In this document: positions 9,117-17,385 of the stretch, piece after piece
Layout of the letters: each line of letters opens with the position of its first letter
Numbering within the stretch: the stretch's first letter is position 1
NCBI GenBank assembly: GCA_030835125.1
Contig: JAUQWM010000048.1
Span: 1 to 62,711, forward strand
DNA: 62,711 bases
Direction of reading: 5' to 3'
DNA from: Gemmatimonadaceae bacterium
Lineage (GTDB): Bacteria; Gemmatimonadota; Gemmatimonadetes; Gemmatimonadales; Gemmatimonadaceae
Notes under the pieces: generated by a model
Database searches by the model: none
Told to the model about the DNA's origin: nothing
The model's input: the letters and a program-made list of their open reading frames with translations, nothing else
Program-made: the position numbers and the translations under genes

Positions 9117-10757
9117 TCATTTTTTCGCTGGGAATTCACTGGGGAAATCAGGTGAAAAGCCGCCCGATGCCTGGGGAGCGAATCGCCCGCGCACCCATTC
9201 GACGAGGGCGGCGAGCACTTCCGACCGCACCGCGCCCGAGGGAAGTCGCGAGTAGTTCACCCAGTGTCCGACGCTGTCTGCCAGGAAGAGATGGTTGGTG
9301 GCGGGAAAGGTTCGAACGGTGACATCGTGGTTTCCCCCAGCGCGAAACGCCGCCGCCAGCTCACTCGCCTGGGCCACGGTGACCTGCTGGTCGGTCTCCC
9401 CGTGCAGGATCAGCACCGGCGCCTTCACGCTCCGCGCCGCAGGGAGGGGATCGTACGAGGCGAAGAACCTGCCCCAGGCGTCCCCCTGCATGGTGGAGTC
9501 CGCAATCCGCATCGATGCCCTCAGCAGGGAGTCCCGCTGGCTGGGCGCCACCTGGTCCGACGTCGCCAGCACATAGGCATTCTGCCATTCCACCACCCGT
9601 CGCCCGGTCCACGCCGGTCCCGCCATGATGACGATGCCATGGAGCGCGGGATCCGCCGCGGCGATCATCGGGGCGATGATCCCTCCCTCGCTGTGGCCGA
9701 TCAGCCCCAGTCGCGCCGCATCGATCCCCTGGCGGTGCCGCAGCCATTCCAGTCCCGCCCGGATGTCGTCCGCGAAATCCGCGCTCGTTGCCCGGGCCGC
9801 GATCCCGCCTGACGCGCCGAACCCGCGATCGTCCATGCGCAGCACCGCGATCCCGCTCCGCGCGAGGGTGTCCGCGACCTGGCGGAACAGTCCGTAGCCC
9901 TTCACCGAGGGAAGCGCGGCGTCACGGTCCTGCATGCCGCTGCCGGTGATGGTGACCAGCGCCGGCACCTTCCCGGTCGCCCCCAGCGGCATCGTGAGCG
10001 TGCCGGCGAGATCGAAGCCCGCCGCGGTGCGAACCAGGACCTCCTCCGTGGTATACGGCGCGCCAGGCGGTGCGCCGTAGTCCGGCCTGGCGATCGACAG
10101 CGGCGCGGTCGAGTGCGCGCCGCGGATGAGTCGGAGCCCCTGGGCGGGAATGACGCCGCCGAGGATCGCCCCATCGGCGTCGACCGCCATCCGCGCCGGT
10201 ACGCCGCCCATCTCGATCACCGCGGAATCCGCGCCCAGCCAGGTGACCCGGAACTCCAGCGTCGTGCCGCCCTGGACCACGAACACGGGCACCGTCACCG
10301 ACGCGCCGCCCAGCACCCGCGCCCGACGCAGCATCTGCTCGGTCAGCGCGAACGACGGATTCACGAACGGGATGGCGTTGGGGAGCGCGCCAATGCGCTG
10401 CACCACCGCCTGGCTGCCCGCGCCGATCTCCGCGATCGCACTGTCCCCGCGGAACGTGATCACCGCCGACTGCAGCGGGGTCGACGACGGATCGGCGGAC
10501 GCCTGACGATAGGCGTTCTCGAGGCGGGTGACGGTCGCGCCCGGCCCGAGCGCCACGGCCATCGTGAACCTCGCCCCGGCGGCGTTGATCAGCAGCTCGG
10601 CGTCGAGGCGATCCGGCGTGCGCGTGAACCGCTCGATCGACACGGTGTCGCCGGACGCGGTCACCAGCACGAACGTCCCCTGCTGGAGCGCATGGGCCGG
10701 TGCGGGGAGGAGCAGGCACGCGGCCAGGAGCGCCAGCGGCATTCGGGGGTTCGACAT
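9117..10757 (-). CDS. Exported alpha/beta hydrolase
   Basis: A 546-residue protein with a signal peptide (about residues 1-24), an N-terminal domain of beta-rich character to about residue 265, and a dienelactone-hydrolase-like domain. The nucleophile is Ser356 in GHSEGG, the acid is in HGETDQQV and the base in PATNHLF; the oxyanion region reads TITGSGMQDRD. Such periplasmic hydrolases act on acyl or peptide-like substrates; specificity is unknown. The chosen Met begins a signal peptide; 42 further residues are open upstream. It is 49 nt from the stop of the phosphatidyltransferase gene on the same strand and may be its operon partner. Confidence 0.86.
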   Translation of the reverse strand: MSNPRMPLALLAACLLLPAPAHALQQGTFVLVTASGDTVSIERFTRTPDRLDAELLINAAGARFTMAVALGPGATVTRLENAYRQASADPSSTPLQSAVITFRGDSAIAEIGAGSQAVVQRIGALPNAIPFVNPSFALTEQMLRRARVLGGASVTVPVFVVQGGTTLEFRVTWLGADSAVIEMGGVPARMAVDADGAILGGVIPAQGLRLIRGAHSTAPLSIARPDYGAPPGAPYTTEEVLVRTAAGFDLAGTLTMPLGATGKVPALVTITGSGMQDRDAALPSVKGYGLFRQVADTLARSGIAVLRMDDRGFGASGGIAARATSADFADDIRAGLEWLRHRQGIDAARLGLIGHSEGGIIAPMIAAADPALHGIVIMAGPAWTGRRVVEWQNAYVLATSDQVAPSQRDSLLRASMRIADSTMQGDAWGRFFASYDPLPAARSVKAPVLILHGETDQQVTVAQASELAAAFRAGGNHDVTVRTFPATNHLFLADSVGHWVNYSRLPSGAVRSEVLAALVEWVRGRFAPQASGGFSPDFPSEFPAKK

Positions 10758-10806
10758 GGGACCTCGACAGGCTCTGGAGCGCGGCGGGACGTCGCGCGGC
10801 CGTTGC

Positions 10807-11442
10807 CTACCGGTCCGCCCCGTCCCGTACGACACCTGGTCCCGGCCCGGCTTCGCGCGACAGGCGCCGGACGACCCACGCATGCCACACCGACTTCATC
10901 TCGCCGGTCCATTCCGGGATCAGGAGCGAAATCGCAATGTACTCGGCCGCGACCGCCAGTTCGACGAACGAGGCCAGGCGGAAGACCACCGGCGTCAGCC
11001 CGGTGAACAGCGACACCGCCCCGACCGCCAGGAGCACACCGGACGTCTTGGCCGACAGCGTGTGGTATCCCAGCAGCCGGTGGAACCGGAGGAGGCCCCA
11101 CGCGTTAGGTATCACCAGGGCGGCCAGGATGAGGGCAAAGTAGCCCGCCTCCTGCCGCATGGTGTCCGGCCAGAGCAGCGTCGCCCCCGCGAAGGAGACG
11201 AGCGCGATCAGCAGGTCGGCCCAGCTGTCCAGCAGGCGCCCCGTCTCCGAGGATGCCCCCAGCCGGCGTGCCAGGGCCCCATCCAGCACGTCGCTCAGGA
11301 GCGCCGCGATCGCCAGCCAGAGGAAGTACCGCTCCCGTCCCAGGGCAGCGAAGATCATCAGCACCGGCGCCGAGCAGATCCGGAAGATGGTCAGCGCCAG
11401 CGGAATGGACCGCATCGAGGAGGACAGGATCGACTGGCTCAT
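10807..11442 (-). CDS. CDP-alcohol phosphatidyltransferase
   Basis: A 211-residue integral membrane enzyme with about six helices. The family signature D-x2-D-G-x2-A-R-x8-G-x3-D-x3-D is complete (LSDVLDGALAR, then TGRLLDSWADL at about residues 50-79). It transfers a phosphatidyl group from CDP-diacylglycerol to an alcohol such as glycerol phosphate, inositol phosphate or serine; the acceptor cannot be read from the sequence. Start ATG overlaps the stop of the Ig-domain lipoprotein gene (ATGA on the reverse strand), so it depends on that gene's translation. A CCTAACG word in the gene encodes Pro-Asn. Confidence 0.92.
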   Translation of the reverse strand: MSQSILSSSMRSIPLALTIFRICSAPVLMIFAALGRERYFLWLAIAALLSDVLDGALARRLGASSETGRLLDSWADLLIALVSFAGATLLWPDTMRQEAGYFALILAALVIPNAWGLLRFHRLLGYHTLSAKTSGVLLAVGAVSLFTGLTPVVFRLASFVELAVAAEYIAISLLIPEWTGEMKSVWHAWVVRRLSREAGPGPGVVRDGADR

Positions 11443-14051
11443 TGCAGACGAACGATGGCCAGGCCGACCTGCGCCGGCTGGCTCCCTCCGGCCACGGGAC
11501 GGATCGAGAGCGCCTGCGGCCCCGTCGGGGTCCCCGTGAGCTCCCAGGCGGCCCAGCCGCCGCCCCGGAGCAGGTCCACCGTGCCGGCGGCCACGCCGAA
11601 GTTGCCGAACGTCACCGGGCGGGGTCGCAGGGGCCATGGCAGCGGATAGGCCGGCTGGCCGCCTGACGAGAGGTTCTCGCTCATGTTCTCGAAGAGGTCG
11701 CGGCTGTTCCAGCTCGCCAGCCGCAGCTTCGGGTCGGCCAGGGTGGTCCCCGGGTAGTTGTCCGCGGTCGAGGCCAGCGAGAACATGCCCAGGAGCTCGG
11801 AGAACGGCTTCCCGGTCCTCAGGACCACGTTCGCGACGCCCGTGTCATTCTGCACCTGCGTGAGGGACGACAGGAACGACGGTTCATCCTGCCCGTAGGT
11901 GTCGGTCACGTAGCGCATGAACGACCACGAGCTGCCGTAGATCACCGGGTCGATGTTCCCGAACGGGTCGTCGAGGATCGACTTCGTCTCGAGCGCGGCG
12001 TAGTGGTTGTACAGGAACCCGAAATGGTGGAGGATGCCCTCGGCCGGATCGGGGCAACCGCCCCCGACGGGCGCGTAGTCGCATAACGGGCCGTCCGCCC
12101 AGGCGATGTCCTGCTTCACGCCGCGCGCGTACATGTTGCGCGCCCAGATCTCGCTCGCCTGCTGCGCGGTCGCTTCCTCCAGCCACGTGTCCTCGAGCGC
12201 CGAGGCGTTGTTGAAGTACCGCCAGGCGTAGGAGTCGATGTGCTTCGCCTCGTGGATCAGCGTGCCCCGGATCAGCCGCCGCCACAGGGAAATCGACCAG
12301 CCGGCGGCGGGGTCGGGCACGAGCGCGTAGAACGCCTCGCCCTCGTTGGACGACGGGCACGCCGGCACCACCGTGTTGTCCGGCAGGGTCACCTCGACCC
12401 TGGGGAAGAAGTCGCAGAGCGTGACGAAGCCGAGGATCTGGTTCGACACGCCGCCGATCTCGAAGTTGTTCACGCGCGGCGAGAAGATCGCCAGCATCCG
12501 CCCGTTGTTGTCGAGCGCCGAGTCCACCACCAGCGGGTCGCCGAAGGTCAGCAGCTGGTCGTACATCACCTGGTCGAATTCCTGCCCGAGCTTCACGTAC
12601 TCCACGTCCATCGTCCCGGCCAGCGGGGCCGCACCGTCCTCCAGGATGACCAGCTTCGTCCCCGAGTACACGACGCGGAACTGGACGTCGTCGTACGTGA
12701 CGGCGTTGCTCAGCGTCCGGCGCATCCGGTAGGTGAGCTGGTCACCGACCGCGGGCGGCGCCACCGCCGCGGCGACCAGGGCGGCACTGCCCCGCCCCAC
12801 CGCCTTGCGCGCCCGCTCCTTCACCTTGGGATTGCCGAGCTGCCGGGCCAGCTGGCGTTCCTGGTTCATGAAACGCGCGTGCGCCTTCAGGTGGCGGGTC
12901 GTCGGGTCGTCAGGCATCACCATCGCCGCAACCGCCGGCGCTCCTGGCGATGGCGACAGCGCTGTCGTCACGGTGGGACCCGCGGCGGGGGTTGGTCCTC
13001 CCGAGCCGGTCAACCGGAACGACGTGCGGATCCCCGCATGCTCGGCGAAGTTGAACGCGGTAATCAGGTACCGGGCTCCCCCGTTGAATTCGCTGCAGAC
13101 CAGGTCGGCGGCGCTGGTCAGCAATGCGTACTCGCCGACGGCCAGCGAACGGTCCGTCGCGACGCGGAGCGCCATCGTCGTGAAGGCGGTGTCGCCGTTC
13201 GCCACCAGGGCCACCTCGGCGGGGCCAGTCGCCGTGCAAGGCAGCAGGGCCTTCGCCGGCACGGTGAACGACACCGACGTGGTCGTGCCCGCCGTCACGG
13301 TTCCCGGGACCCCGTTCACGAGCACCTCGTTGTCGCCCGCCGTCTCCCCGAAGTTCACGCCGGTCAGCGTGCCACTGCCTCCGGGCGCGAGCTCCGCCGA
13401 AGAAGTGCCGGTGATGGATGGGGTAACGAGGCTGCGAACCCGCAGGCTCACCGAGTCGCGTCGCCCTTCCGACTCGGCACGGATGTAGACCGTGCCGGGG
13501 GAAACGCCGCTGACGACACCGCCCTGGGTGACCGTCGCGCGAGCCACGTTCGCCGACGACCAGGTCACCACCCGACCGGTCAGCGGCTGGCCGGTCGGGC
13601 TGTTCGGCTGGGCCGTCATCGCGAGGGTCTCGCCCTGGCGAACGGTGGGAGTGGACGGCGTGATGATGATGAACGACACCGGAACCTGCGTGACGGTGAC
13701 GCCGAGTGAGCCGTTGACGCCGTCCACGGTGGCGGTGATCGACACCGACCCGGCGGCGGCCGCGGTCACGAGACCGGTGGTGCTCACCGAGGCGATGGCG
13801 TCGTTGCCGCTCGAGTACGTGACGGTCTTCCCGGTCAGTTGCGCACTGGACGCGTCGTAATAGCGCACGATCAGCTGCAGGGTATTCCCGACCTCCAGGC
13901 TCGCGCTCGGCGCGGCGACATCGACCCGGGCGACCGTTCCCGGGGACGTCGTGCCTCCCTCACCACCGCCGCAGGAAGCGGCCACGACGAGGGTACAGGC
14001 GAGGCTGAAAACACGCCCGTGGGCGGTCGTGGCGATGCGGCGCAGGTCCAT
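11439..14051 (-). CDS. Lipoprotein with Ig-like domains and an HExxH metallopeptidase-like domain
   Basis: An 870-residue surface or periplasmic protein. The lipobox VAASC at about residues 23-27 marks it as a lipoprotein. Two BIG2-like Ig domains (about 40-120 and 125-205) are followed by an IPT/TIG-like domain (about 210-290). The rest is a globular domain containing HEAKH (H600, E601, H604) and, 21 residues later, LEEATA (E625), the spacing of a zinc metallopeptidase of the gluzincin kind, similar to hyicolysin (M30) in layout. A C-terminal beta domain follows. Peptidase activity is inference. It is translationally coupled to a phospholipid synthase gene, an unexpected partner. Confidence 0.82.
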   Translation of the reverse strand: MDLRRIATTAHGRVFSLACTLVVAASCGGGEGGTTSPGTVARVDVAAPSASLEVGNTLQLIVRYYDASSAQLTGKTVTYSSGNDAIASVSTTGLVTAAAAGSVSITATVDGVNGSLGVTVTQVPVSFIIITPSTPTVRQGETLAMTAQPNSPTGQPLTGRVVTWSSANVARATVTQGGVVSGVSPGTVYIRAESEGRRDSVSLRVRSLVTPSITGTSSAELAPGGSGTLTGVNFGETAGDNEVLVNGVPGTVTAGTTTSVSFTVPAKALLPCTATGPAEVALVANGDTAFTTMALRVATDRSLAVGEYALLTSAADLVCSEFNGGARYLITAFNFAEHAGIRTSFRLTGSGGPTPAAGPTVTTALSPSPGAPAVAAMVMPDDPTTRHLKAHARFMNQERQLARQLGNPKVKERARKAVGRGSAALVAAAVAPPAVGDQLTYRMRRTLSNAVTYDDVQFRVVYSGTKLVILEDGAAPLAGTMDVEYVKLGQEFDQVMYDQLLTFGDPLVVDSALDNNGRMLAIFSPRVNNFEIGGVSNQILGFVTLCDFFPRVEVTLPDNTVVPACPSSNEGEAFYALVPDPAAGWSISLWRRLIRGTLIHEAKHIDSYAWRYFNNASALEDTWLEEATAQQASEIWARNMYARGVKQDIAWADGPLCDYAPVGGGCPDPAEGILHHFGFLYNHYAALETKSILDDPFGNIDPVIYGSSWSFMRYVTDTYGQDEPSFLSSLTQVQNDTGVANVVLRTGKPFSELLGMFSLASTADNYPGTTLADPKLRLASWNSRDLFENMSENLSSGGQPAYPLPWPLRPRPVTFGNFGVAAGTVDLLRGGGWAAWELTGTPTGPQALSIRPVAGGSQPAQVGLAIVRLQ

Positions 14052-14251
14052 GAAAACCCCGGGGTGATGTGTCGACGGGGGATGACACGCAAGCTAAGGC
14101 AGCACCACGAAGAGATGGGAGGAGAGACGGGAGAGGAAAGAGGGGGGCGGTGGTTGGTTGGCGCTTCGTCACCGGGATAGCTTTACGGGCCAGGAGCGCG
14201 GCGTCCCGAGTCGGAGACCCGCCCTGCCTTCGCCTGTCCCGGAGAGTCACC

Positions 14252-15964
14252 ATGAGCGCCCCAGTCGCCACGCCCAAGCCGCGCGCGGCATCCGAGTCTC
14301 AGCCAATTCCCGCCCCCGCTCCGGCGCCCGGCCTCGTCGGGTTCAACGGCATTCGCCGCGTCCCCCCGCCCGTCAACGAACCGGTCCGCTCCTACGCGCC
14401 GGGCTCCCCCGAGCGCGCGTCGCTCAAGGCCCGGCTCGCCTCGATGGCGACGGAACGGATCGAGATCCCGATCATCATCGGCGGGCAGGAATACCGCTCC
14501 GGGGAGACCGCGCAGGCGGTGATGCCGCACGCCCACGGCCACGTCCTCGCCGACTGGCACAAGGCGACCCCGAAGCACGTGGAGATGGCGATCGCCACCG
14601 CGACCCGCGCCCAGCGGGAGTGGGCGAACTGGCCGTGGGAGGATCGGGCCGCCGTCTTCCTGCGGGCCGCCGAGCTCCTGGCCACCACGTGGCGCGACAC
14701 GCTGAATGCCGCCACGATGCTCGGGCAATCGAAGACCGCGTTCCAGTCCGAGATCGATGCGGCGTGTGAGCTGGTCGACTTCTGGCGCTTCAACATCCAG
14801 TACGCACAGGAGATCTACGCCGAGCAGCCGATCTCGAGCCCCGGCGTCTGGAACATGTCCGACTACCGGGCGCTCGAAGGATTCGTGTACGCGATCACGC
14901 CGTTCAACTTCACGGCAATCGGCGGCAACCTGCCCACCGCGCCGGCCCTGATGGGGAACGTGGCGGTCTGGAAGCCGGCGTCGAGCGCGATGCTCTCGGC
15001 GTATTACCTCATGAAGCTGCTGCAGGAGGCCGGGCTGCCCGACGGCGTCGTGAACTTCGTGCCGGGCGACGCCGTGATGATCAGCGACGCGCTGCTCTCC
15101 CATCGCGACCTGGCCGGCGTGCACTTCACGGGCAGCACGGGCGTCTTCAACAGCATGTGGAAGACGATCGGCGCGAACATGTCACGCTACCGGTCGTATC
15201 CGCGCATCGTGGGCGAGACAGGCGGCAAGGACTTCATCGTCGCGCACCCGTCGTCCGACCCGCAGGCGCTCGCCGTGGCGATCGCGCGGGGCGGGTTCGA
15301 GTACCAGGGACAGAAGTGCTCGGCAGCGAGCCGGGCGTACATCCCGCGATCGCTGTGGAACGAGGTGCGCGACCGGACCGTGGCGATCATGGGCGAGCTG
15401 CGCATGGGAGACGTGCGCGACTTCCGGAACTTCATGGGCGCCGTGATCGACCGGAAGGCGTTCGACAAGATCAGCGAGTACCTCGACGACGCGAAGCGGA
15501 ACGCCCGCGTGATCGCCGGAGGGACGGCCAGGGGAGAGGAGGGATACTTCATCGCCCCCACGCTGGTGGAGGCCCCGTCGCCGGACTATCGCCTGCTCTG
15601 CGAGGAGATCTTCGGCCCCGTGGTCACGGTGTGGGTCTACGACGACGCGAAGTGGAGTGAAACGCTCGACGTGGTGGACCAGACGTCGCCCTACGCGCTG
15701 ACGGGCGCCGTGTTCTCGCGGGACCGCAACGCGGCGCGCGAGGCGCTGGGCGCGCTGCGGAACGCCGCGGGCAACTTCTACATCAACGACAAGCCGACGG
15801 GCGCGGTGGTCGGGCAACAGCCCTTTGGCGGCGCCCGCGCGAGCGGGACGAACGACAAGGCGGGATCGAAGTGGAACCTGATGCGCTGGGTCAGCCCCCG
15901 GAGCATCAAGGAAACGCTGGTGCCGCCAACGGATTACCGGTACCCGTTCCTCGGGGCGGAATGA
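14252..15964 (+). CDS. pruA: L-glutamate gamma-semialdehyde (P5C) dehydrogenase
   Basis: A 570-residue aldehyde dehydrogenase that oxidises glutamate semialdehyde from proline breakdown to glutamate, using NAD. The layout and motifs (TPFNFTAIGGNLPTAPALMG, FTGST, E322 in GETGGKD, catalytic C356 in GQKCSAAS, GEYF-like end PFGGARASGTNDKAG) match the monofunctional, eukaryote-like P5CDH rather than the PutA fusion. An extra Pro/Ala-rich N-terminus of about 25 residues is unusual. Start at 14252 has GGAGAG six bases upstream; the open frame to 14069 has no support. No proline dehydrogenase gene is adjacent. GTTGAGA repeats begin 11 nt after the stop. Confidence 0.95.
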   Translation: MSAPVATPKPRAASESQPIPAPAPAPGLVGFNGIRRVPPPVNEPVRSYAPGSPERASLKARLASMATERIEIPIIIGGQEYRSGETAQAVMPHAHGHVLADWHKATPKHVEMAIATATRAQREWANWPWEDRAAVFLRAAELLATTWRDTLNAATMLGQSKTAFQSEIDAACELVDFWRFNIQYAQEIYAEQPISSPGVWNMSDYRALEGFVYAITPFNFTAIGGNLPTAPALMGNVAVWKPASSAMLSAYYLMKLLQEAGLPDGVVNFVPGDAVMISDALLSHRDLAGVHFTGSTGVFNSMWKTIGANMSRYRSYPRIVGETGGKDFIVAHPSSDPQALAVAIARGGFEYQGQKCSAASRAYIPRSLWNEVRDRTVAIMGELRMGDVRDFRNFMGAVIDRKAFDKISEYLDDAKRNARVIAGGTARGEEGYFIAPTLVEAPSPDYRLLCEEIFGPVVTVWVYDDAKWSETLDVVDQTSPYALTGAVFSRDRNAAREALGALRNAAGNFYINDKPTGAVVGQQPFGGARASGTNDKAGSKWNLMRWVSPRSIKETLVPPTDYRYPFLGAE

Positions 15965-15974
15965 GGAAGAACCA

Positions 15975-16002
15975 GTTGAGAGTTGAGAGTTGAGAGTTGA
16001 GA
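15975..16002. repeat. Four tandem GTTGAGA words
   Basis: Exact GTTGAGA copies at 15975, 15982, 15989 and 15996 between pruA (ends 15964) and the PhzF gene (starts 16032). The same word, inverted, makes up 5425-5452 and the 1-45 array. Confidence 0.95.
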
Positions 16003-16031
16003 GAGCTCGCCACCGTCGACTCCCGACCTCC

Positions 16032-16940
16032 ATGAAATATCGCTTCCTCACGGCCGACATCTTCACCTCCAGGCAGTTCGGCGGGAACCAGCTCGCCGTC
16101 CTGCCTGACGCGCGGGGATTGTCCGACGCGCAGATGCTCGCGATCACGCGCGAGTTCAACTACTCCGAGTCGACCTTCGTCTTCCCGCCCGAGAACCCGG
16201 CGCACACGCGCCGCGTCCGCATCTTCACGCCGGGTGGCGAGGTCCCGTTCGCGGGGCACCCGACGGTGGGGACCGCGTTCGTCCTGGCCGCGACCGGCGA
16301 AGTCGCGATGAAGGGCCCCGAGACGCGGATCGTGCTCGAGGAGAACGTCGGCCCCGTGCCGGTGACGATCCGGGCCAATGACGGGCAGCCGGTGTTCTGC
16401 CAGTTCTCCGTGGCGAAGCTGCCGGAAACCGGGCCGCCGCTGCCGGCGCGCGCCGACCTCGCCGCGACCCTGTCGATTGACGAGGCAGACCTCCTCGACG
16501 GCGCCTGGCAACCGCAGGTCGTCTCCTGCGGCCTCGGATTCGCCTTCGTCCCCGTGCGCGACCGCGGCGTCGTGGCCCGCGCCCGGATCCGCCTCGACCA
16601 GTGGGAGCAGCACCTGGCCGGGACGCCGGGGGCGATGGTGATGATCTTCGCGATGGATGCCGAGGACCAGGCACACGACGTCAGGGCGCGCATGTTCGCG
16701 CCGGGAGTCGGGGTTCCCGAGGATCCTGCCACCGGGTCGGCCTGCGCCGCGTTAGGTGGCTACCTGGCGGTGCGGGCCCCCGGCGATGGCGCCATGCGCT
16801 GGGTCGTCGAGCAGGGCTACGAGATGGGACGCCCCAGCCTCATCGAAGTGGAAGCCGAGCGCACCGGCGACCAGGTCACCGCCGTGCGGGTCGGCGGCGC
16901 CAGCGTCCTCGTGAGCGAAGGGATGATGGTGGTGAAATAG
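16032..16940 (+). CDS. PhzF family isomerase/epimerase-like protein
   Basis: A 302-residue protein of the diaminopimelate-epimerase fold. The catalytic Glu is E46 (NYSESTF); EVPFAGHPTVGTA and PEDPATGSACAALGGYL are the diagnostic family motifs. PhzF itself isomerises a phenazine precursor; most bacterial homologues have no known substrate, and no phenazine genes are present here. The ATG at 16032 fits the family start; the repeat array 30 nt upstream separates it from pruA. The gene contains one TTA codon, in a CGTTAGG word. Confidence 0.92.
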   Translation: MKYRFLTADIFTSRQFGGNQLAVLPDARGLSDAQMLAITREFNYSESTFVFPPENPAHTRRVRIFTPGGEVPFAGHPTVGTAFVLAATGEVAMKGPETRIVLEENVGPVPVTIRANDGQPVFCQFSVAKLPETGPPLPARADLAATLSIDEADLLDGAWQPQVVSCGLGFAFVPVRDRGVVARARIRLDQWEQHLAGTPGAMVMIFAMDAEDQAHDVRARMFAPGVGVPEDPATGSACAALGGYLAVRAPGDGAMRWVVEQGYEMGRPSLIEVEAERTGDQVTAVRVGGASVLVSEGMMVVK

Positions 16941-16964
16941 CGCGACCGGCCTCGGCGCGGCGAC

Positions 16965-17012
16965 CGGTCAGGCCGCGGGCCTCGGCTTCGGTCAGGCCGC
17001 CGGCTTCGGCTT
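16965..17012. repeat. 24-bp tandem duplication across the mscL stop
   Basis: Two adjacent 24-nt copies (16965-16988 and 16989-17012) differ at two positions. The right copy carries the last codons and the stop of mscL; the left copy lies outside the gene, toward the PhzF gene. Confidence 0.8.
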
Positions 17013-17306
17013 GATGAACGCCTTCGCGATGAAGAAGCAGACCAGGCCGATGATGAAGAAGTTGATCAGGTTGCCGATCAGGTTGCCGATCAGGAGGCCA
17101 GGTCCCTCCCTGCCCTGCGAGGTCAGGGGGATCTTCCATTCCTTCCAGCTCTCACCCGCGGCGGACGTGGCCAGGTTCACCAGGGGCATGATCATGTCGT
17201 CCACGATCGAGCCGACCAGCTTGTTTAACGCGAGGCCCAGGATGACCGCGATCGCGAGACCGACGAGGTTGTCCTTGACCAGGAATGCCTTGAATTCCTT
17301 CCACAT
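16992..17306 (-). CDS. mscL: Large-conductance mechanosensitive channel MscL
   Basis: A 104-residue inner-membrane channel that opens under membrane tension to release osmolytes. The N-terminus (MWKEFKAFLVKDNLVGLAIA) and the first helix ending in DDMIMP are typical; a periplasmic loop and a second helix (FFIIGLVCFFIAKAF) follow. It is shorter than the 136-residue E. coli protein and lacks the long C-terminal helix bundle. I chose Met 17306 because it matches the family start and has GGAG nine bases upstream; the frame is open to 17342. The stop lies inside a tandem duplication. Confidence 0.9.
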   Translation of the reverse strand: MWKEFKAFLVKDNLVGLAIAVILGLALNKLVGSIVDDMIMPLVNLATSAAGESWKEWKIPLTSQGREGPGLLIGNLIGNLINFFIIGLVCFFIAKAFIKPKPAA

Positions 17307-17385
17307 CTCGACGATCTCCGGAGTCTGGTGTCGCGCAAACATGCCGCCGGCACCGCGAGCCCCGTAAGGCCTCCCCGTCTCGCGC

